DNA of 37,773 nucleotides from assembly GCA_015064555.1 (NCBI GenBank), contig SVRZ01000025.1, positions 1-37,773 on the forward strand, written 5' to 3'. Numbering within the stretch: position 1 is the stretch's first letter; every line of letters starts with the position of its first letter. Of this stretch, positions 23,300-32,581 are shown piece by piece. The notes beneath the pieces are model-generated. The model did not search any database and was not told the DNA's origin. It was given only the letters and a program-made list of their open reading frames with translations. The position numbers were made by a program, and so were the translations under genes. This DNA is from Oscillospiraceae bacterium (GTDB lineage: Bacteria; Bacillota; Clostridia; Oscillospirales; CAG-272).

Positions 23300-24457
23300 A
23301 TGAAAACAGTAGCCATACTCGGAGCAACAGGCTCGGTTGGCAGACAGGCACTGGACGTTGCGGAGGCAAGAGGCTATTCGGTAGACCTGATAAGCGCGAA
23401 TTCCAGCTGTGAGTCTGTCGAGGCAATAGCAAGAAAATTCAAGCCCAAGTACCTTGCCATGGGCAGCCCCGATGCCGCAAGGAGCCTCTCTCTTTCGCTC
23501 TCGGATACCGATATCAAGGTGTTTTCGGGTGAGGAGGGCATATGCGAGGCGATCTCGGAATCGGATGCCGAGGTGGTCATAAATTCGATAATAGGCGAGG
23601 CAGGTCTGATGCCGACTCTTGCCACAATATCCTCGGGAAAGCGTCTTGCCCTTGCAAATAAGGAGTCGCTGGTCATAGCGGGAGATATCGTTATGTCGCT
23701 CGCCGCTAAGCATGGCACCGAGATAATACCCGTAGACAGCGAGCATTCTGCTATATTCCAGTCGCTCCGCTCGGGTAAAAGAGATGAGATAAAGCGCCTG
23801 TGGCTCACCGCCTCGGGAGGCCCGTTCTTCGGAAGAACTAAGGAGGAGCTTTCTTCCGTAACGCTTGAGAAAACGCTTGCTCACCCTACCTGGAAAATGG
23901 GTAAAAAGATAACCGTGGATTCGGCAACTCTTATGAATAAGGGCTTTGAGATAGTCGAGGCGGCGCATCTTTTTGGCGTCAGCACCGAAAATATCCGTGT
24001 TCTTATTCACCGCGAGAGCATACTCCATTCGGCAGTGGAATATATTGATAACAGTGTTATAGCAGAGCTTTCTGTTCCGGATATGCGTATGTGCGTTCAG
24101 TATGCCGTTGATTACCCCTGCCGTATGCCATCCCGGAGCGAGGAGCTTGATCTGTTCAGGCTCGGTTCGCTTACCTTCCGTGAGCCGGATAAGGAAGCCT
24201 TTCCGCTTCTTTCGCTCGCGGCGCGTGCTCACAGCCTCGGCGGAGGTATGTGCGCGGTAATGAATGCGGCAGATGAGGTAGCCGTTTCTGCCTTCCTTGA
24301 TAAAAGGATAGGCTTTTTGGATATACAGAGGGTGATAATAGCCACCTTCGAAAAAATGCTTGATGCAAGGCGTGCGACAAGCCTCACCGATATCATAGAG
24401 GCAGACAGGAGTGCGAGGTCGCTCGCAGTATCACTGATTAAGGAGATAGAATATTGA
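23300..24457 (+). CDS. dxr: 1-deoxy-D-xylulose 5-phosphate reductoisomerase
   Basis: A 385-residue enzyme of the MEP pathway that converts DXP to MEP with NADPH. The nucleotide-binding motif GATGSVG (8-14), ANKESLVIAGD, the metal-binding VDSEHSAIFQ (about 145), SGGPFF and MNKGFEIVEAAHLF are present. GGAG at 23291-23294 lies five bases before the ATG. The stop overlaps the TTG start of rseP by 4 bp. Pairs functionally with ispG two genes later. Confidence 0.96.
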   Translation: MKTVAILGATGSVGRQALDVAEARGYSVDLISANSSCESVEAIARKFKPKYLAMGSPDAARSLSLSLSDTDIKVFSGEEGICEAISESDAEVVINSIIGEAGLMPTLATISSGKRLALANKESLVIAGDIVMSLAAKHGTEIIPVDSEHSAIFQSLRSGKRDEIKRLWLTASGGPFFGRTKEELSSVTLEKTLAHPTWKMGKKITVDSATLMNKGFEIVEAAHLFGVSTENIRVLIHRESILHSAVEYIDNSVIAELSVPDMRMCVQYAVDYPCRMPSRSEELDLFRLGSLTFREPDKEAFPLLSLAARAHSLGGGMCAVMNAADEVAVSAFLDKRIGFLDIQRVIIATFEKMLDARRATSLTDIIEADRSARSLAVSLIKEIEY

Positions 24458-25539
24458 ACCCGTTTTTAACAGCAATCGTATCAATTCTCGTGTTTGGATT
24501 CCTTATATTCATTCACGAATTCGGTCATTACATCACCGCAAGATTATTCAAGGTTACCATAGAGGAGTTTTCCATCGGTATGGGACCGCGTATATTCTCG
24601 CGCGTTTCAAACAAGACCGGTATTCGTTACAGTATCGCGGCATTTCCGATAGGCGGATTTGTTTCTATGCCGGGAGAAAACGGTGCATATGATGAGGAGG
24701 ATCCTGAGGGAATAGACTATTCTCTCGATCCCAATACATTTGATAAAAAGCCCGCCTGGCAGAGATTTATAATAGCTGCCGCAGGTGCCGCCGTAAATAT
24801 ATCGGCAGGTGTCCTCGCTATGGTGCTTCTGACCTCGCTTATAAAGATAGGAGATACCACCGTCCGCGAATTCCATACGGCAGAGGTTATCGGCTCAGAC
24901 GTATCCTCGGCAGATACGGGACTTATGCTTAATGATGAAATACTGCGCATAGACGGCAAGCGCGTCCGTATATTAGACGAGCTTTCGTATGAGATAATGC
25001 GTAAGGGCAACGAGCCTGTGGATATACTCGTCAGAAGAAACGGTGAAGAGCTGCTTATCGAGGACGTCGTTTTCCCCAAGGCAAGCGAGAGCGGCGTTGA
25101 ATTTGGAATAATGGACTTCAAGGTCTCCGAAATCAAGGACAGAACCTTCGGCAATATTATGAGTTATTCCTTACGGAAATCGGTTCTCATAGTCAGAATG
25201 TGCTGGGAATCGCTTTATGATCTTCTGACGGGCAGATACGGGCTTGGCGCGGTATCCGGACCTGTCGGTATATCTGCCGCGATAGGCAGCGCGGCAAAGG
25301 AGGGCTTCACCTCGCTATTGTATATAGTGGTGCTCATCAGTATAAATCTCGGAGTTATGAACCTGCTTCCGCTTCCCGCATTGGATGGCGGCAGGCTTCT
25401 CGTTCTCATAGGTGAGATGATCACTCGCAGAAAGCTTCCTCCCAAGGTCGAGATGGCTATAAACGGAATAGGTCTTATCCTCCTTATGGGACTTTCGGTG
25501 GTTATACTGATAAAGGACTTTATAACGCTTCTATTCTGA
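24454..25539 (+). CDS. rseP: Site-2 zinc metalloprotease, RseP/RasP family
   Basis: A 361-residue intramembrane protease that by family cleaves anti-sigma factors and signal-peptide remnants. HEFGH (21-25) in the first membrane helix is the zinc site. A PDZ-like domain occupies about 120-220. NLLPLPALDGGRLL (about 302-315) supplies the third zinc ligand. It starts with TTG at 24454 overlapping the dxr stop (TTGA), with AAGGAGATAG at 24440 upstream. Confidence 0.94.
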   Translation: MNPFLTAIVSILVFGFLIFIHEFGHYITARLFKVTIEEFSIGMGPRIFSRVSNKTGIRYSIAAFPIGGFVSMPGENGAYDEEDPEGIDYSLDPNTFDKKPAWQRFIIAAAGAAVNISAGVLAMVLLTSLIKIGDTTVREFHTAEVIGSDVSSADTGLMLNDEILRIDGKRVRILDELSYEIMRKGNEPVDILVRRNGEELLIEDVVFPKASESGVEFGIMDFKVSEIKDRTFGNIMSYSLRKSVLIVRMCWESLYDLLTGRYGLGAVSGPVGISAAIGSAAKEGFTSLLYIVVLISINLGVMNLLPLPALDGGRLLVLIGEMITRRKLPPKVEMAINGIGLILLMGLSVVILIKDFITLLF

Positions 25540-25575
25540 TGCCCGGGCACCCCCGGGAGAGGGAAGGACAAACAA

Positions 25576-26655
25576 ATGGATAGCATTGTAAGAAGAAAAA
25601 CAAGACAAATAAATGTAGGCTCGGTAGCGGTAGGCGGGAACTCTCCCATAACCGTTCAGTCGATGACAAATACCGATACCCACGATATAGATGCGACCTA
25701 TAGGCAGATAATGCGGCTTGAGGCGGCAGGGTGCGATATAGTAAGGCTTGCTGTCCCGGATATTGATGCCGCGAAAGCCTTCGGTGAGCTCAAGAGAATG
25801 GGTGTGAAAATACCTCTCGTTGCGGATATCCACTTTGATTATAAGATCGCTCTTGCATCGGTTGCGAGCGGCGCAGATAAGATAAGAATAAATCCCGGTA
25901 ACATCGGCTCGCGCGAGAGAATTGCCGCTGTCGTTGATGCCTGCAAGGAGCGCGATATACCTATAAGGATAGGTGTCAATTCGGGCTCGCTTGAAAAGCA
26001 TATCCTCGAAAAACACGGCTCTCCGACGGCAGAGGCGCTTGCAGAGAGTGCGCTTTATCACGCATCGCTCCTTGAGGAGCTTGATTTCGGAGATATCGCA
26101 ATATCGGTCAAGTCATCCTCGGTTCCGACTATGCTTCGTGCTAACAGGATTCTTGCAGAAAAAACCGACTATCCTCTCCACCTCGGGGTAACCGAGGCAG
26201 GAGCAAGAGCATCGGCTATAGTAAAGAGCAGTATCGGTGTCGGAGCTCTGCTTTCCGAGGGGATCGGAGATACGCTGCGCGTGTCCCTGACAGACGATCC
26301 GGTGGAGGAGATAAAGGCGGCGCGCCGTATACTCTCGGCACTTGAGCTCGGAGAGAAAAAGGATATGAATATCATAGCCTGTCCCACCTGTGGCAGAACT
26401 CGGATAGATCTTATAGAGCTATTAAAGGAATTTGAAACTCGTGCGGAATCAGAGGGCTTGACCGCTCATCCGCTGACGGTAGCGCTTATGGGCTGCGCCG
26501 TGAACGGGCCCGGCGAGGCAAGAGAGGCGGACATCGGCATAGCAGGCGGTGTCGGAGAGGGACTTCTCTTCAAAAAGGGAGTTATAGTAAGGAAAATTCC
26601 CGAATCACGTCTGGTGGACGAGCTTATAGCAGAAATAAAGAATATGATCGGATAA
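25576..26655 (+). CDS. ispG: 4-hydroxy-3-methylbut-2-en-1-yl diphosphate synthase
   Basis: A 359-residue iron-sulfur enzyme of the MEP pathway that reductively opens the MEcPP ring. The N-terminal TIM-barrel half begins VGGNSPITVQSMTNTDTHD. The 4Fe-4S ligands are Cys269 and Cys272 (CPTCGR), Cys307 and Glu314 (GCAVNGPGE). AAGGA at 25564-25568 precedes the ATG. The 36-bp gap to rseP contains a CCCGGG-CACC-CCCGGG hairpin (25542-25557). Confidence 0.96.
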   Translation: MDSIVRRKTRQINVGSVAVGGNSPITVQSMTNTDTHDIDATYRQIMRLEAAGCDIVRLAVPDIDAAKAFGELKRMGVKIPLVADIHFDYKIALASVASGADKIRINPGNIGSRERIAAVVDACKERDIPIRIGVNSGSLEKHILEKHGSPTAEALAESALYHASLLEELDFGDIAISVKSSSVPTMLRANRILAEKTDYPLHLGVTEAGARASAIVKSSIGVGALLSEGIGDTLRVSLTDDPVEEIKAARRILSALELGEKKDMNIIACPTCGRTRIDLIELLKEFETRAESEGLTAHPLTVALMGCAVNGPGEAREADIGIAGGVGEGLLFKKGVIVRKIPESRLVDELIAEIKNMIG

Positions 26656-26676
26656 AAAAGCTTATAAGGAGCAAAA

Positions 26677-29600
26677 ATGAGTAAAAGATTTTTAGAGGTC
26701 TTTTCAAGATACAGCCCGGATAAGGAGAAGCGCGAGCTTCTTGATTCGGCAAGCGAGGCATCCTTCAGATACACGAAGGAGCCTATGCGCGTTGAGGTCG
26801 AGCTGACCTTTACCGAGCATAAGGATGCCGAGCTTATATATGAGATCGAGGACGAGTGCCGCGCGCTTTACGAGGCGCAGTCCTTTAAGATATTGCCGCA
26901 TTTTCCGCCCGAAAGCTTCAAGGTTGAGTATTTCAGCGAGATAGCAACCGAGGCGGCGCTTTGCGGTGCAATAACCAACGGATTTTTCTCGGGTGCGGAA
27001 TTCAAGGATAACGGAAGCACGGTAATCGTCGGCATACCGTATTTCTCGGGCGGTGTTAATTTCGTAAAAAACGCAAATACCGAGGCTATGCTCTCGAATA
27101 TTCTCAGGAGCAGATACGGAGTTATCCGCAACATCGTAATAGAAGAAGGCAGCGGTGCGGAGGAGCGCATGCGCGCAATAGACGCACGCCGCGAGCAGAT
27201 AATCAGGCAGGCGGAGGAGGATAATCGCGCCCGTCTGTCCGAGGAGATAAGAGCCGGCCGTGAGGCAAGGGCTGCGGAGGCGGCAGAGGATCCGCACTTC
27301 GGCTTTGATAAAAAGGCAGGCATCTCGGATGTCACCGATATAAGCGAGGATATATCCGAGAGCGAGTTTATCCGAGGAAGTTCGCATTATGATGTAAAGG
27401 GAGCAGAGCCGATATACGGCGAGCCCTTTGACATAGTAGAGCCTACGCCGCTTGCCGCGATAGGATCGGTAAGAGGGCAGGGAATATTCCTCGGTACGGT
27501 TTTTTCGGTAGAGCTTAAGGAAAACAGAAACGGTGATAAAATAACCGTTACTATAGGCATTTCGGACGGCGGCTCGGGAATTTACGTAAAGAAAAGCCTT
27601 GCTCCGGAGGAAACCGCCTTTGCAAAGGATGTGAAGGCCGGTATGAGCGTTGCTGTTCTCGCGCGCCCCATGTCCGATCGCTTCAGCGCAGAGACCTTCC
27701 TTTCCCTGAAGGGTATCATGAAGATAAAAAAGAAGTCCCGCGCAGACCTTGCGGAGAATAAGCGCGTAGAGCTTCATTTACATACTAATATGTCGCAGAT
27801 GGACGGTCTTATCGCCCCGAAGGATCTTATCAGCACAGCGATAAGCTGGGGGCATAAGGCGATAGCAGTCACAGACCACGGAAACGTTCAGGGCTTCCCT
27901 GAGGTAATGCTCGCTCTCGAAAAATCGGGTAATACCGATCTGAAGGTGCTCTACGGTATGGAGGCATACTTTGTAAACGATACTGCCAGATGTATCTTCG
28001 GCTCGAAATATCCTGATTTTGATGACGAGATGATAGTCTTCGACATAGAGACCACAGGTCTTTCAAACAGAACCTGTAAAATAATCGAGATCGGCGCCGT
28101 CAAAATAAAGGCGGGGCAGATCATAGAGGTATTTGATACCTTTGTCGATCCCGAGGAGCCTATTCCGGAGAATATAACCGCGCTTACCTCGATAACAGAT
28201 GAGATGGTGTCAGGCGCGCCCAAGGAGGCAGAGGCACTACGCGCATTCCTTGACTTCGCAGGCGACAGAATGCTTATAGCTCACAATGCAAACTTTGACG
28301 TCGGATTCATACGCGTTGCCTCGGAGAGATGCGGATATCCATTCAGCAATTCCTACCTCGATACGGTAGGTCTTTCAAAATATCTTAACAGTGATATAAA
28401 GAATCATAAGCTCGATACCATAGCAAAATATTATGAGCTTGAGGACTTCCACCATCACCGTGCATCCGATGATGCAGAGATACTTGCTAAAATATTTTTC
28501 GTGATGCAGACAAGGCTCAGGAGCGAGGGAGTTGCCGATTTCAATTCGCTTATGGGAATGATGAGCGAGAAGTCAGATCCTCTCCGTCTGCCCATATATC
28601 ATATGATAATCCTTGCGAAGAACAAGGAGGGACTCAAAAATCTTTATAAGCTTGTATCCTTCAGCTATCTTAACTACTATCACAAAAAGCCGAGAATACC
28701 GAAATCGGTGCTGGAGCAGTATCGCGAGGGACTGATAATAGGTTCGGCATGCGAGGCGGGAGAGCTTTATCGCGCGATCCTGGACGGCAGAAGCGAGCAG
28801 GAGATAGAGGATATCGCCTCCTTCTACGATTATCTTGAGATTCAGCCGATCTGTAACAACAGATTCCTCATTGCCGAGGGCAAGATAGCGGGAGATGAAG
28901 GAATAAAGGATATAAACAAGAAGATATATCAGCTTGGTAAAAAGCTCGGTAAGCCCGTATGCGCTACCTGCGATGCGCACTTCCTCAATAAGGAGGATGA
29001 GATATATAGGCGCATAATCCTTGCGGGAATGAAATTTGCCGATGCCGATAACGAGCTTCCCATATATCTGCGCACCACCGATGAAATGCTCGCCGAGTTC
29101 GATTATCTCGGAGAGGAGGCATGCCGCGAGGTAGTCATAGAAAACCCTTCCCGCATTGCCGATATGTGTGAGCGCATCCGTCCGATACCCGAAGGCAGAT
29201 TTGAGCCTGATATTCCGGGTGCTGCAGAGGAGCTTACCGAATCCTGCTGGAGAAGAGCGCACGATTGGTATGGCGAAAAGCTTCCCGAAATAGTTGAAAA
29301 GCGCCTTGAAAAGGAGCTTAATTCGATAATCAAAAACGGATTTGCAGTTCTCTATATGATAGCGGTTAAGCTCGTTGCATATTCCGAGAGCCTTGGCTAT
29401 CAGGTAGGCTCGCGAGGCTCGGTAGGCTCGTCCTTCGTTGCCACGATGTCCGGCATATCCGAGGTTAACCCGCTTCCGCCGCATTACAGATGCCCTAAGT
29501 GCAAGTATACCGAATTCTTTACTGACGGAAGTGTTGGCTCGGGCTTCGACCTTGATGATAAGCTCTGTCCCGAATGCGGTGAGCCGCTTATAATGGACGG

Positions 29601-31080
29601 TCACGATATCCCGTTTGAGACCTTCCTCGGCTTCTACGGAGATAAATCGCCCGATATAGATCTTAACTTCTCGGGTGACGTTCAGGGTAAGGTGCATAAG
29701 TATACCGAGGAGCTTTTCGGAGAGGGACACGTCTTCCGTGCGGGAACGATAGGTACGCTTGCCGATAAGACCGCCTGGGGCTACATAAATAAGTACCTCG
29801 AGGAAAAAAAGGTAACCATACCGCGTGCACAGATAGATTATATGGTAACCAGGATGGTTGGAATAAAGAGAACGACCTCTCAGCATCCCGGTGGTATAAT
29901 CGTTGTGCCCACCGAGTACGAGATATACGATTTCTCGCCCGTACAGCACCCTGCAGACGATCCTCATTCGGATATCATAACCACACACTATCAGTTCTCG
30001 TATCTGCACGATACGATACTCAAGCTTGACGAGCTCGGACACGATATGCCGACCAAATATAAGATGCTCGAGAAGTATACCAACACCAGCGTTCTTGATG
30101 TTAAGATGAACGATAAGACGATATACGAGCTCTTCCGTTCAACTGCTCCTCTCGGTATAACTCCGGAGGATATAGGCGGCTGTCAGGTTGGAACCTTCGG
30201 CATTCCCGAGTTTGGCACGCGTTTTCTTCAGCAGGTTCTTCTCGATGCAAAGCCCTTCACCTTCGCGGACCTTCTCCAGATATCGGGACTCACTCACGGT
30301 ACAGACGTTTGGCTTGGAAACGCGCAGGATCTCATAAAGGCAGGCATATGCACGATTTCCGAGGTTGTGGGAACGAGAGATGGCATAATGCTTTATCTCA
30401 TCCGCCACGGTGTCGATGATTCAACCTCCTTCAAAATAATGGAGGACGTACGAAAGGGTAAGGGACTCAAGCCCGAATATGAGAAGACCATGCGTGAGCA
30501 TGACGTTCCCGATTGGTACATCGGCTCGTGCAAAAAAATAAAGTACATGTTCCCGAAGGCGCACGCAGCTGCATACGTAATGTCGGCGATCCGTCTTTGC
30601 TGGTACAAGATATACTATCCTATGGAATTCTATGCGGCATTCCTGACGGTGGCTCCGGGCGGCTTCAATGCAGAGGTCGTTGCCAAGGGCTACAGAGGCG
30701 TTTCCGATTGTATTGCCGAGATAGATAAGAAGGCGCAGGATGGACAGGCAACCGCGAAGGATAATGAAATGCTCGCCACGATGCAGCTTGTGCGCGAGGC
30801 GCTTGCACGCGGTGTCGAATTCCTCGGCGTTGACCTTATGCGCTCGGATGCAAGAGCATTCTTACCCGAGAACGGCAAGATCCGTATGCCCTTTAACTCA
30901 TTGCCCGGCCTCGGCGATACCGCAGCAGAGAAGATAGCCGCCGCTCGTGACAGCGAGGAGATATTCTCTATTCAGCAGCTCAGAGAAACCTCAGGTATTT
31001 CTAAAGCAATTGTGGAGCTTCTTCGTAGAAACGGAGTGCTGAGGGGGTTAACAGAAACAGACCAGTTATCGCTCTTCTAA
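26677..31080 (+). CDS. polC: DNA polymerase III alpha subunit, PolC type
   Basis: A 1467-residue Gram-positive replicative polymerase. In order: N-terminal domains; a charged Glu/Arg/Ala-rich linker (about 165-215); an OB-like region (about 265-350); a PHP domain starting at about 363 (RVELHLHTNMSQMDG); a DEDD exonuclease inserted from about 450 (IVFDIETTG; HNANFDVGFI; HRASDDAEIL); the rest of PHP; and the polymerase core with VGSRGSVGSSFVATMSG (about 909), a zinc motif (CPKCKYTEFF and CPECG), the catalytic PDIDLNFSGD (about 991) and MFPKAHAAAYV (about 1290). AAGGAG at 26666-26671 serves the start. It is the last gene of the operon. Confidence 0.97.
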   Translation: MSKRFLEVFSRYSPDKEKRELLDSASEASFRYTKEPMRVEVELTFTEHKDAELIYEIEDECRALYEAQSFKILPHFPPESFKVEYFSEIATEAALCGAITNGFFSGAEFKDNGSTVIVGIPYFSGGVNFVKNANTEAMLSNILRSRYGVIRNIVIEEGSGAEERMRAIDARREQIIRQAEEDNRARLSEEIRAGREARAAEAAEDPHFGFDKKAGISDVTDISEDISESEFIRGSSHYDVKGAEPIYGEPFDIVEPTPLAAIGSVRGQGIFLGTVFSVELKENRNGDKITVTIGISDGGSGIYVKKSLAPEETAFAKDVKAGMSVAVLARPMSDRFSAETFLSLKGIMKIKKKSRADLAENKRVELHLHTNMSQMDGLIAPKDLISTAISWGHKAIAVTDHGNVQGFPEVMLALEKSGNTDLKVLYGMEAYFVNDTARCIFGSKYPDFDDEMIVFDIETTGLSNRTCKIIEIGAVKIKAGQIIEVFDTFVDPEEPIPENITALTSITDEMVSGAPKEAEALRAFLDFAGDRMLIAHNANFDVGFIRVASERCGYPFSNSYLDTVGLSKYLNSDIKNHKLDTIAKYYELEDFHHHRASDDAEILAKIFFVMQTRLRSEGVADFNSLMGMMSEKSDPLRLPIYHMIILAKNKEGLKNLYKLVSFSYLNYYHKKPRIPKSVLEQYREGLIIGSACEAGELYRAILDGRSEQEIEDIASFYDYLEIQPICNNRFLIAEGKIAGDEGIKDINKKIYQLGKKLGKPVCATCDAHFLNKEDEIYRRIILAGMKFADADNELPIYLRTTDEMLAEFDYLGEEACREVVIENPSRIADMCERIRPIPEGRFEPDIPGAAEELTESCWRRAHDWYGEKLPEIVEKRLEKELNSIIKNGFAVLYMIAVKLVAYSESLGYQVGSRGSVGSSFVATMSGISEVNPLPPHYRCPKCKYTEFFTDGSVGSGFDLDDKLCPECGEPLIMDGHDIPFETFLGFYGDKSPDIDLNFSGDVQGKVHKYTEELFGEGHVFRAGTIGTLADKTAWGYINKYLEEKKVTIPRAQIDYMVTRMVGIKRTTSQHPGGIIVVPTEYEIYDFSPVQHPADDPHSDIITTHYQFSYLHDTILKLDELGHDMPTKYKMLEKYTNTSVLDVKMNDKTIYELFRSTAPLGITPEDIGGCQVGTFGIPEFGTRFLQQVLLDAKPFTFADLLQISGLTHGTDVWLGNAQDLIKAGICTISEVVGTRDGIMLYLIRHGVDDSTSFKIMEDVRKGKGLKPEYEKTMREHDVPDWYIGSCKKIKYMFPKAHAAAYVMSAIRLCWYKIYYPMEFYAAFLTVAPGGFNAEVVAKGYRGVSDCIAEIDKKAQDGQATAKDNEMLATMQLVREALARGVEFLGVDLMRSDARAFLPENGKIRMPFNSLPGLGDTAAEKIAAARDSEEIFSIQQLRETSGISKAIVELLRRNGVLRGLTETDQLSLF

Positions 31081-31083
31081 TTT

Positions 31084-31430
31084 GTGGCAGGAAAATATTT
31101 GCATATGCTTCGGTGAATTTTCTCGCAATATTCGTATATTGCTTCGAAAATTCATCTCGCCTATGCAGAATATTTTCTCTGCCACAACTCATGATCCCCC
31201 AGAGGATGGATTGGGGCATAAAAATATTGGTGAAATTTCTTGTAATATTCGTATATTGCTTCGAAAAATTCATCTCGCCTATGCAGAATATTTTCTCTGC
31301 CACAACTTATGATCCCACAGAGGATGGATTGGGGCACAAAAATATTGGTGAATTTTCTCGCAATATTCGTATATTGCTTCGAAAAATTCATCTCGCCTAT
31401 GCAGAATATTTTCTCTGCCATAATTCATAA
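31084..31430. repeat. Tandem palindromic repeat, three copies of about 117 bp
   Basis: The first 102 bp (31084-31185) form one long palindrome: about 50-base arms starting GTGGCAG and ending GCCAC meet at a TCGT loop (31132-31135). Two further copies start at about 31229 and 31347, keeping the GCAATATTCGTATATTGC core and the right arm ending CTCTGCCA but with a changed left arm. Spacing is 117-118 bp. Reading frames run through it only because the unit length and composition allow it. It may also terminate polC transcription. Confidence 0.75.
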
Positions 31431-31437
31431 TTCAATT

Positions 31438-31485
31438 AGCCTTCCCCTTGGGGAAGGTGGCAGGCGAAGCCTGACGGATGAGGTA
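31438..31485. repeat. Second copy of the CCTTCCCC/GATGAGGTA repeat
   Basis: It shares AGCCTTCCCCTTGGGGAAGG at one end and GGATGAGGTA at the other with the arms of the 257-469 element. The middle differs (AGGCGAAGCCT hairpin instead of ACCACGCAGTGGT). The palindrome could also terminate the minus-strand genes. Confidence 0.65.
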
Positions 31486-31524
31486 TCCCTGATACATTTT
31501 CGGTTACGCTTGAATACACCTCTC

Positions 31525-31905
31525 CTACCCTATGAAGAGTAAGAATAGTAGCATCCCCCCACATTCTATATCCCCATCATCAGATAAAAGCATAAACAAT
31601 GCCACTCCAATAATTATAAGCTCCTCGGTTCCAAAATTGGATATTATTTTACGTAAAATATTCTTTGGGGATTCTCCGTCGGGCATCCGAAAGCGATCGA
31701 ATAATTTCGGAAATCCGAATTTATCTGCAGTACTATGCTTATCTGTGTTCTCAAATTTGCCGTTGTCATTTGTACTGTTCTGCATCACCTCATCGCGTCT
31801 GACCTCCTCGCGGATATCGGAAGCTTTTTCCATAAGGGAGGTACCGTCATAGTTTTCGGGTATCTGTATTCGTCCTTCATCGGCATAATAGCTTCGTGAA
31901 TACAT
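31525..31905 (-). CDS. Hypothetical protein with hydrophobic C-terminus
   Basis: A 126-residue protein of unknown function, third of three tightly spaced minus-strand genes. The first 85 residues are polar and charged. The last 35 (GTEELIIIGVALFMLLSDD, then GGMLLFLLFIG) form two short hydrophobic stretches split by an acidic turn. I associate this kind of tail with small conserved proteins of Clostridia, but I cannot name a family. GAGG lies about seven bases before the start, and the upstream gene's stop is three bases away, so they are co-translated. Confidence 0.7.
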   Translation of the reverse strand: MYSRSYYADEGRIQIPENYDGTSLMEKASDIREEVRRDEVMQNSTNDNGKFENTDKHSTADKFGFPKLFDRFRMPDGESPKNILRKIISNFGTEELIIIGVALFMLLSDDGDIECGGMLLFLLFIG

Positions 31906-31908
31906 AGG

Positions 31909-32271
31909 CTACCTCACTTTCATAAGGTCTATGACCTCCATGACCGATAGCATGGTGTCTATCGCCCGAGATCTTTCATCGGATAGATACGGCTTTAGCG
32001 CACATAAAAGTGCCGTTCTCCTTTTTTTATCTCCCTTGAATGCTGATTTTGGCAGGATATCCTTGGATTCGGATGCGCTGACCGCTGTGATTTCCTCTGC
32101 TTTGCTTACCGATTCGGTTGAAGTGACGTCCTTTTCCTGTTTTTCGTAGGTATCTGCCGATACCTCGTTATTGCTACCGCTGCCGTCTGCAAGAGTGCGT
32201 ATTTTTTCAATAATGTCCGGGTTTTCCATTATAAGTCCTATGATCTTGGAGATATCGGGCGCCCCATCCAT
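31909..32271 (-). CDS. Hypothetical protein of a three-gene cluster
   Basis: A 120-residue polar protein of unknown function. The N-terminal helix (PDISKIIGLIMENPDIIEKI) and the C-terminal block (RRTALLCALKPYLSDERSRAI) look conserved, while the Ser/Thr/Glu-rich middle (about 30-75) looks disordered. There is no signal peptide or membrane helix. The start overlaps the stop of the preceding gene (TAATG) and AGAGGT precedes it. Confidence 0.7.
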   Translation of the reverse strand: MDGAPDISKIIGLIMENPDIIEKIRTLADGSGSNNEVSADTYEKQEKDVTSTESVSKAEEITAVSASESKDILPKSAFKGDKKRRTALLCALKPYLSDERSRAIDTMLSVMEVIDLMKVR

Positions 32272-32495
32272 TATTTTTTACCTCTTTTGTAATTATTAAG
32301 TATACGGATCGCACCGCTGAGGTTGAGCTTTTCGCTATCCGAAAGTGCGGCTCTTATTTTTCCAAGGTCCTCACGGCTGGGTTGAGCCTCGGGAAGGGAA
32401 AATCCGTGGCTTCCCGCAATAGATCTTATTTCAGCCCATAGCTGCTCATCCGATAAGGAGCTAAGGGCTTCAAGCTTTGATTTGTCTAATTTCAT
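32271..32495 (-). CDS. Small hypothetical protein, first of a three-gene cluster
   Basis: A 74-residue soluble, helical protein with a LSSLSDEQLWAEIRSIAG segment and a basic tail (NNYKRGKK). I chose the internal ATG at 32495 because GGAG sits seven bases upstream; the alternative ATG at 32507 has no good ribosome-binding site. The three genes overlap or nearly touch, so they likely act together. They are divergent from the phosphodiesterase gene, with an 86-bp shared upstream region. Confidence 0.6.
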   Translation of the reverse strand: MKLDKSKLEALSSLSDEQLWAEIRSIAGSHGFSLPEAQPSREDLGKIRAALSDSEKLNLSGAIRILNNYKRGKK

Positions 32496-32581
32496 TGTAA
32501 TCTCCATTCTGCCTGGCGGCTGTTTGATATCATTTTTAATATATGCATCCGCTTTGAAAGAAGTGAGGAAAGGCTGAATTT

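Noticed and set aside
28573-30042. A 489-codon minus-strand frame opposite polC, and similar ones opposite other genes (for example 14270-15313 and 8036-8668)
   Set aside because: The plus-strand proteins have clear conserved motifs, while the antisense products have none and arise from codon bias.
31113-31430. Overlapping open frames on both strands in the tandem repeat
   Set aside because: They reflect the repeat unit and palindromic symmetry; no start signals are present.
32508-32581. Sporulation-type promoter upstream of the three-gene cluster (GCATATATTA on the minus strand)
   Set aside because: The -10-like match is short and no fitting -35 element was seen at the right distance.
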